A stretch of DNA of 6,741 bases from an uncultured Oscillospiraceae bacterium. Its GTDB lineage: Bacteria > Bacillota > Clostridia > Oscillospirales > Oscillospiraceae. The position numbers were made by a program, and so were the translations under genes. The number at the start of each line of letters is the position of its first letter. The first letter of the stretch is position 1. The stretch spans positions 1 through 6,741 of the forward strand of contig CAKTTR010000087.1 in assembly GCA_934615645.1 (NCBI GenBank). Direction: 5' to 3'. The notes under the pieces are model-generated. The model made no database searches, was not told where the DNA came from, and saw only the letters and a program-made list of their open reading frames with translations. This document shows positions 1 through 3,749 of the stretch, one piece after another.

Positions 1-311
1 CGTAGGAGACGGGCGGGGCCTTGCATGTTGAGCGTGTCAAAAAAGTATTTTTGACACGCTCTCAAACGCGACCCGCTGCGCTGGGCTCGCGTTTGAAGGG
101 GCCGCACCCTGCTGCGCGCATAATTTCTACGCCTTCGGCGCAGAAATTCCACACTTGCAGGGCGTAAAGTATTTTCCCCGACGTACACGCCGCCGGAGAA
201 AATAATTTTGACCTGATTTGCGCCGTGCGCGGCGCAAACTCTGCGAGGCTTTTTTTGACAATCTGGGGCCCCGCCTGTCTTCTTGGAGACGGGCGGGGCC
301 TTGTATGTTTT
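1..311. repeat. Hairpin-rich intergenic repeat region
   Basis: No credible gene is present here. Five inverted repeats follow each other. They are 30-61 (perfect 14-bp arms, 4-nt loop agta), 62-96 (10-bp outer arms tcaaacgcga/tcgcgtttga plus an inner ccc/ggg), 122-148 (aatttct/agaaatt around cgcc/ggcg), 170-204 (tattttc/gaaaata with imperfect inner pairing) and 217-238 (perfect 9-bp arms, loop tgcg). A sixth hairpin, at 267-300, is listed separately. A 25-bp sequence at 5-29 recurs as a direct repeat at 285-309 with one difference (C/T at the twentieth base). The run of structured units, with a shared sequence at both ends, suggests a dispersed repeat or a duplicated terminator module between convergent genes. 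Open frames across it are GC-driven and show no recognisable protein. Confidence 0.7.
267..300 (+). terminator. GC-rich stem-loop, candidate terminator
   Basis: Arms ggccccgcctgtct (267-280) and agacgggcggggcc (287-300) enclose a 6-nt loop, tcttgg. In a plus-strand transcript the single non-Watson-Crick position is a U-G wobble, and the stem is followed by the U-rich run ttgtatgttttt. This fits an intrinsic terminator for a rightward transcript coming from left of the window. In the minus-strand transcript the same position is a C-A mismatch and no U-tract follows, so use as the terminator of the pseudouridine synthase gene, which ends 11 bp away, is possible but weaker. The sequence at 5-29 matches the right arm and tail, so a second copy of this hairpin probably straddles the left window edge. 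Confidence 0.45.
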
Positions 312-989
312 TCAAAATTTCTCCCCCACAAGGGGGAACAGCGCGGGGTCAAACAGTCGCCAGGGCGGCGCATCCGGCGGCGGGACGAAAAATTCCAGCG
401 GCTCGCCCGTCTTCGGGTGGGTGAAGCGGAGCAGGCTGGACCAGAGGGCGATCTCGCAGCCGTCCGGCCGGTCCGGCCAGGGGGTATACTTCCGGTCGCC
501 CACCAGGGGCAGGCCGCGGCTTGCAAACTGGGCGCGGATCTGATGCGTCCGCCCTGTCAGCAGGCCGATGGCCACCAGGCTCTTGCCCTGCTGCGTCGCC
601 AGGGTCCGGTAGTCCAGGGCGGCATGCTGCGTCTCCGGCCCGGGCGCGGGCACGGCAAACGTCATGCGCCTGGCCTTGTCGCGCCAAAGCTCGTCCTCCA
701 TCCGTCCGGCGGGCGGCATAGGCGCGCCGTGGACGACGGCAAGGTAACGCTTCCCAAAGCGCCCTTCTGTGATCTGGGCCGAGAGCTCCCGGGCCGCCCG
801 CTTTGTCCGGGCGAAGACCATCGCGCCGCCGACGACCCGGTCCAGCCGGTGGACAGTGCGGACATTGGCCGCCGGGTCCCCCAGGGCCTGACGCAGCAGG
901 TCGGGCATCCCGCCGGGCTCGTCTGTCGACAGGACCCGGGGCGGCTTACTGGCCACCAGCAGCGTGGCATCGGCATATAAAATCTCCAT
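312..989 (-). CDS. RluA-family pseudouridine synthase
   Basis: This gene predicts a 225-residue enzyme that isomerises uridine to pseudouridine in structured RNA (rRNA or tRNA) in the cytoplasm. Visible motifs are the catalytic HRLD motif at residues 47-50, with nucleophile Asp50 followed by RVVGGAMVFART, and the RTHQIR motif at 147-152 leading into LPLVGDRKY (160-168). The protein begins almost directly in the catalytic fold (MEILYADATLLVASKPP) and lacks the N-terminal S4 domain of RluC/RluD-type enzymes, so it belongs with the compact RluA-like group. The ATG at 989 is preferred over an in-frame upstream start at 1076 because GGAGG lies just upstream of it, and because the extra residues would overlap the preceding gene and show no family resemblance. 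The upstream endonuclease gene stops 11 bp away, so they are probably co-transcribed. The family call is secure; the modified base cannot be told from sequence. Confidence 0.93.
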   Translation of the reverse strand: MEILYADATLLVASKPPRVLSTDEPGGMPDLLRQALGDPAANVRTVHRLDRVVGGAMVFARTKRAARELSAQITEGRFGKRYLAVVHGAPMPPAGRMEDELWRDKARRMTFAVPAPGPETQHAALDYRTLATQQGKSLVAIGLLTGRTHQIRAQFASRGLPLVGDRKYTPWPDRPDGCEIALWSSLLRFTHPKTGEPLEFFVPPPDAPPWRLFDPALFPLVGEKF

Positions 990-1000
990 AGGCCCTCCGC

Positions 1001-2020
1001 TCACAGCGCTTTTTCCAGGAACAGGGCGGGGTCCAGCCGCGCGCCTGCCGGGGTGGAACGGACGCCCATCCCGCAATAAGCCGCAATGGCAAACAGCTTG
1101 GCGCCGTCCACGCCGATGAGATTATCCACCTGCTCCAGCAGCCGCTGCGCCTCCGGATGGAACGTCGAGATCGTTACAAAAATGCCGCGGCTGCCCCGGG
1201 CGATGCACACCGCGCCGTAAAACTCCCGCACGTCCTTCGGCGAGATGGGGCTGTAGCGGTTTTTCATCTGCAGCAGCATTTTCTCCCGGAAGCCCATGGG
1301 GTCCGTCGTCTCGATGACGCCGTCTAAGCCGCCGTCATTGGATCCTCCGGTGACGCGGGCGGCGGTGACGGTCTTGCCGCAGCGGCGGAAATAATCCGCC
1401 AGCAGGCGCACTGCGTAATCCTCCAACCACTCGCCGCCCTTGGCATGGACGGCTTGGAGGAAGCATTCCTGTGCATCTGCGCCATTTTCCGCCGCCTGGA
1501 GCCAATAGCCCAGCTCGGAATTGGGATACGGCCCCTGGGGCAGACAATAGCCGCCGGGCGAGTCGACGATCTGCCGCGTCCGCTCCAGGGCGCGCAGCGA
1601 TTCGCCCAACAGCGCGTGGAGCGCCGCAGCCTGTTCTTTTGTCGCCGGGGCAAAGGCACGGTCGGCCCGGGCAAAGAGCTCCCGCCGGGGCAGCGCCGCC
1701 CCCTGGCGCAGCTCGCCAAGCAAAAAGGCCGCAGCCCGCTCCCGCTGGGCGACGGCGTCCGCCGCCTGCAGGACGCTCAGGTAGCCGCTCTCGCTCTCAG
1801 CGATATCGCCGCTGCGGATAAGCTCGCTCAGCAGCGCGCCCAGGCGGCTTTTGCAGCGGACGACGGGACTGCCCGCCGCGCAGTCGGACAGCTGCGTCTG
1901 GGGGAAGTCCAGCTGCGCGACGCAGCGCTCCAGCAGCGCCTTCCGCCGCAGCCGGGGCGTTTTCTCCAGCGTCTCCAGCAGCAATCGCCGCAGCTGGGCA
2001 TCGGTATAAGTCGTTTCCAT
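1001..2020 (-). CDS. Mrr-type restriction endonuclease with two N-terminal winged-helix-like segments
   Basis: This is a 339-residue protein of the PD-(D/E)XK nuclease superfamily, Mrr-like branch. The C-terminal nuclease domain (about 195-310) shows EWLEDYAVRLLADYF (helix with candidate Glu200), GGSNDGGLDGVIE (225-237, catalytic Asp probably Asp233) and LLQMKNRY (Q251, K253, the QxK half of the active site). It then shows the helix-strand pattern IARGSRGIFVTIS typical of the family. Upstream, residues 1-83 and about 90-162 look like two related helical units, each ending in a short wing (GDIAESESGYLSV and RQIVDSPGGYCLP), which suggests duplicated winged-helix DNA-binding domains. Mrr proteins are Type IV-like enzymes that cut modified DNA. 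No methyltransferase or specificity gene is nearby, in keeping with a solitary modification-dependent enzyme, though the target is unknown. The start at 2020 has AAAGGAG upstream. It sits 39 bp after the phosphatase gene and 11 bp before the pseudouridine synthase gene. Confidence 0.87.
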   Translation of the reverse strand: METTYTDAQLRRLLLETLEKTPRLRRKALLERCVAQLDFPQTQLSDCAAGSPVVRCKSRLGALLSELIRSGDIAESESGYLSVLQAADAVAQRERAAAFLLGELRQGAALPRRELFARADRAFAPATKEQAAALHALLGESLRALERTRQIVDSPGGYCLPQGPYPNSELGYWLQAAENGADAQECFLQAVHAKGGEWLEDYAVRLLADYFRRCGKTVTAARVTGGSNDGGLDGVIETTDPMGFREKMLLQMKNRYSPISPKDVREFYGAVCIARGSRGIFVTISTFHPEAQRLLEQVDNLIGVDGAKLFAIAAYCGMGVRSTPAGARLDPALFLEKAL

Positions 2021-2059
2021 CGGCCTGCTCCTTTCCTATTTCTTTGTTCTATTTTTCAA

Positions 2060-2530
2060 TTATGGGATGCGCGGGATCTCTGTCTCTGGGAACAGAGAAC
2101 GGAGTAGGGCGCGGCAAGCGGTGGTGACATCGCGCCAGGTGGCGTCAAAATCGCCGGTGTACCAGGGGTCGGCGACGTCCCGCGGGGTGGGGGTGTAGTC
2201 CATCAGCAGGGAGAGCTTTTCGTCACGGCCAAACAGGCGGCGCATGTTGGCAAGGTTCGCCGCGTCCATGCCGATGAGAAGATCATAGGCGTCGTAATCC
2301 GCCCGGGTCAGCTGCCGGGCCGCGTGGCCGCCGGCCTGGATGCCGTGGCGCGCCAGCAGGCGGCGGACCGGCGGATAGACCGGGTTGCCGATCTCCTCCC
2401 GGCTCGTGGCAGCCGAGGCGACGCGCACCTGCGCCGCCAGCCCCGCCCGGTCTGCCAAGTCCCGCAGGACATATTCCGCCATCGGACTGCGGCAGATATT
2501 GCCGTGGCAGATAAATAAGATTTTTGTCAT
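2060..2530 (-). CDS. Low-molecular-weight protein tyrosine phosphatase
   Basis: This gene encodes 156 residues, the usual length for the family. The phosphate-binding loop CHGNICRS lies at residues 8-15, with nucleophile Cys8 and Arg14, and the general acid is Asp121 in DPWYTGDF. Residue 12 is Ile; the related arginine phosphatase YwlE has Thr at the equivalent place, so tyrosine phosphate is the more likely substrate. The stretch SREEIGNPVYPPVRRLLARHGI (43-64) is the second conserved block. The enzyme is cytosolic; in Gram-positives such phosphatases often oppose tyrosine kinases of capsule or stress pathways, but no kinase is encoded here. The ATG at 2530 is chosen because GAAAGGA lies 9 nt upstream; an in-frame TTG at 2548 would place that site inside the gene. 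It is first in an apparent three-gene operon. A hairpin lies directly before its ribosome binding site. Confidence 0.95.
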   Translation of the reverse strand: MTKILFICHGNICRSPMAEYVLRDLADRAGLAAQVRVASAATSREEIGNPVYPPVRRLLARHGIQAGGHAARQLTRADYDAYDLLIGMDAANLANMRRLFGRDEKLSLLMDYTPTPRDVADPWYTGDFDATWRDVTTACRALLRSLFPETEIPRIP

Positions 2531-2545
2531 TGCTGTGAATCCTTT

Positions 2546-2581
2546 CAAAAGCCTACAGGCCTTACTGTTTCAGGGCTTTTG
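2546..2581 (-). promoter_or_regulatory. Stem-loop in the phosphatase 5' leader
   Basis: The arms caaaagcc (2546-2553) and ggcttttg (2574-2581) form an 8-bp stem, and a further short stem (acag with ctgt) is possible inside. In the minus-strand transcript the 3' arm abuts the GAAAGGA ribosome binding site of the phosphatase gene. It could affect translation initiation or be a relict terminator of a lost upstream gene. The pairing is seen; any regulatory role is inference. Confidence 0.3.
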
Positions 2582-2615
2582 GCGCTTCTTTCATTTTTGC
2601 TGTCATGCCGGAAAC

Positions 2616-2650
2616 CTACGCAAATTTCCGTAACTCTACGCAGATTTCCG
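2616..2650. repeat. Two 15-bp direct repeats, 20-bp period
   Basis: ctacgcaaatttccg (2616-2630) and ctacgcagatttccg (2636-2650) differ at one base and are spaced 20 bp start to start, about two helical turns. They lie some 90-120 bp upstream of the phosphatase start. Such spacing would suit a pair of protein-binding sites, but there is no regulator gene nearby, and chance or repeat-element origin is equally open. Confidence 0.45.
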
Positions 2651-2765
2651 GGCAAATGGTGTAATAATTGGTGTAGCGGCTGTGGCTTCTTCAACCTGAT
2701 TTTCTCTGCGGCTCCGGTGCGGAAAGCCCTTTGAACTCAATGATCTTTGCCATCTGCACGGCGGC

Positions 2766-2798
2766 GCAGTTATCCCTCTATGCTGTATGGGTTCGACT
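2766..2798 (+). repeat. Inverted-repeat copy L, matching 6502-6534
   Basis: This 33-bp segment, with core atccctctatgctgtatggg and then ttcgact, matches the reverse complement of 6502-6534 with three differences. The two copies lie outside the GTPase-ylmH operon on either side, in opposite orientation. The right copy is half of a larger imperfect hairpin, which is absent here. No target-site duplication was seen next to the copies and no transposase lies between them. It is best read as a dispersed genomic repeat. Confidence 0.65.
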
Positions 2799-2890
2799 AC
2801 GCTGTATAAGCTTGAGGCGCAAAATCAGCACGCTGTGCAAGCTCGAGTGACAAAATCAGCACGCTGTATAAGCTCGAGTGACAAAATCAG
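2798..2890. repeat. Three tandem 31-bp repeats
   Basis: Units at 2798-2828, 2829-2859 and 2860-2890 directly abut. Each follows the pattern (t/c)acgctgt(at/gc)aagct(c/t)gag followed by tgacaaaatcag or gcgcaaaatcag. Units two and three differ at only two positions; unit one is more diverged. The preceding sequence ctatgctgtatgggttcga (2778-2796) looks like a shortened, diverged fourth unit. There are no spacers, so this is not a CRISPR array. It is likely a slippage-type minisatellite or a cluster of binding sites. Confidence 0.8.
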
Positions 2891-2963
2891 AGCCTTTGGC
2901 TGTCGTCCAGCTCCACTGCTGGTGCACTGAGGAGCCGGGCGAAGCTGCGGCGTTTTCGGCTGC

Positions 2964-2991
2964 GCTGTGACGTGCGATGCTTTGTCACAGC
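2964..2991 (-). other. Stem-loop overlapping the ylmH stop codon
   Basis: Perfect 8-bp arms gctgtgac (2964-2971) and gtcacagc (2984-2991) enclose a 12-nt loop. The ylmH stop codon (2985-2987) lies in one arm. No U-tract follows on the minus strand, so it is not a classical intrinsic terminator; it may protect the 3' end of the message. No better terminator for this operon was seen. Confidence 0.35.
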
Positions 2992-3749
2992 CAGAGGGCG
3001 CCTTTGAGGAAGATCCTGCCTTTGCGGGAGCTGCCGCCGGCTTCCAGGAGGCTGGCCTTTCCAGCGCCGCGCAGGGAGAGGATATCTCCCGGTGCGACGG
3101 GGGCGTCTGGCCGCAGGCAGGGCATGTAATTGAGCTGCACCAGCCCGGCGCGGATGCGCTCGGCCGCCTGGGTGCGGGAGAGGCGAAACAGCCCCGCCGT
3201 CACCGCGTCTAGCCGCAGGCTCTGGACCGTAAACGTCACTGCCTTCTGCTGCCGCTCCGGCGCGGGAACAGAGGCCAGCGGCACAGACGATAGCCGGACG
3301 CCCGTCCGCCCCACCTGGGTCAGCTGATCCAGCAGCGTCACGGCGACAGACGGCAGGCAGAGGACATAGGCTCCGTCCTCCGTCACCAGCACATCCCCCA
3401 GCCAGGGGCGGCTGACGCCCAGGCCCAGGATCGCACCGAGATAATCCCGATGCCCCGGCGTTCCGAAGCCGGGCTTGATCTGCACGGCCCGCAGTGTCTC
3501 CTCGATCGGCGGCTCGTCCATCCAGTCCGGCAGGAAAAAGGCCACCTGGCGCTCGGCGTCCGGATAGCCGCCGGAGAACACCGGCTGCACGGCGCTGTGC
3601 CGCGGGGCCCATTGGGCCAGGGCGCAGCGCTGGGCCGGGGTCAGAAATGTCGTCGACGTCGGGACTCCGGCGCGGTCGCAGCGGTCGGCCAGGTCCTGGG
3701 CGCGGCGCAGCAGGGCCGCCAGCTCGGCTTGTTCGTCTTTCTCGTTCAT
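2985..3749 (-). CDS. ylmH: YlmH-family S4-domain RNA-binding protein
   Basis: This is a 254-residue protein of the YlmH family, full length for the family. The central block GHRDYLGAILGLGVSRPWLGDVLV (99-122) is the family signature. The C-terminal S4 RNA-binding domain spans about 177-235 (SLRLDAVTAGLFRLSRTQAAERIRAGLVQLN, then GDILSLRGAGK), followed by a basic end, SSRKGRIFLKG. In Bacillus ylmH lies in the cell-division cluster beside divIVA; here it is instead translationally coupled to a TetM-like GTPase. B. subtilis YlmH has been reported to bind 50S subunits carrying stalled peptidyl-tRNA and to act in RqcH-dependent quality control, a role that would fit this neighbour. The ATG at 3749 overlaps the upstream stop as ATGA, with AAGGAG 5 nt before it. 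The family is certain; the exact role in this organism is inferred. Confidence 0.92.
   Translation of the reverse strand: MNEKDEQAELAALLRRAQDLADRCDRAGVPTSTTFLTPAQRCALAQWAPRHSAVQPVFSGGYPDAERQVAFFLPDWMDEPPIEETLRAVQIKPGFGTPGHRDYLGAILGLGVSRPWLGDVLVTEDGAYVLCLPSVAVTLLDQLTQVGRTGVRLSSVPLASVPAPERQQKAVTFTVQSLRLDAVTAGLFRLSRTQAAERIRAGLVQLNYMPCLRPDAPVAPGDILSLRGAGKASLLEAGGSSRKGRIFLKGALWL

Larger units (their letters stand above)
2531..2984. other. Gene-free intergenic stretch with repeats
   Basis: These 454 bases between the phosphatase gene and ylmH hold no convincing gene. From left to right they contain a leader hairpin, two 15-bp near-identical copies (ctacgcaaatttccg at 2616-2630 and ctacgcagatttccg at 2636-2650), an interrupted minus-strand reading frame (2753 to 2562, two internal stops), one copy of an inverted repeat shared with the right side of the window (2766-2798), three 31-bp tandem repeats (2798-2890), and a hairpin at the end of ylmH. 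I could not identify a convincing promoter for the phosphatase operon, although one is expected here. Confidence 0.6.

Noticed and set aside
52..57. Promoter from the ttgaca box on the plus strand (also at 255-260)
   Set aside because: No TATAAT-like hexamer lies 16-18 bp downstream of either, and the first box is part of a hairpin arm.
62..526. A 154-codon minus-strand open frame at the left end
   Set aside because: It runs through the hairpin repeats and out of frame into the pseudouridine synthase gene; its composition is a GC artefact and no family is recognisable.
225..980. A 251-codon plus-strand open frame antisense to the pseudouridine synthase gene
   Set aside because: The minus-strand frame carries the HRLD and RTHQIR motifs; the plus-strand frame is its high-GC shadow.
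1445..2107. A 220-codon plus-strand open frame antisense to the Mrr-like gene
   Set aside because: No recognisable domain, and the opposite strand encodes a clear nuclease with a good ribosome binding site.
2786..2800. tRNA T-arm, from the gggttcgact motif
   Set aside because: No acceptor, D-arm or anticodon stem can be built around it on either strand; the motif belongs to the repeat.
2798..2890. CRISPR array
   Set aside because: The 31-bp units abut directly with no variable spacers, and no cas gene is present.
2887..3612. A 241-codon minus-strand frame overlapping ylmH
   Set aside because: It is frame-shifted relative to ylmH, rich in Gly, Ala and Arg, and lacks the S4 domain seen in the true frame.
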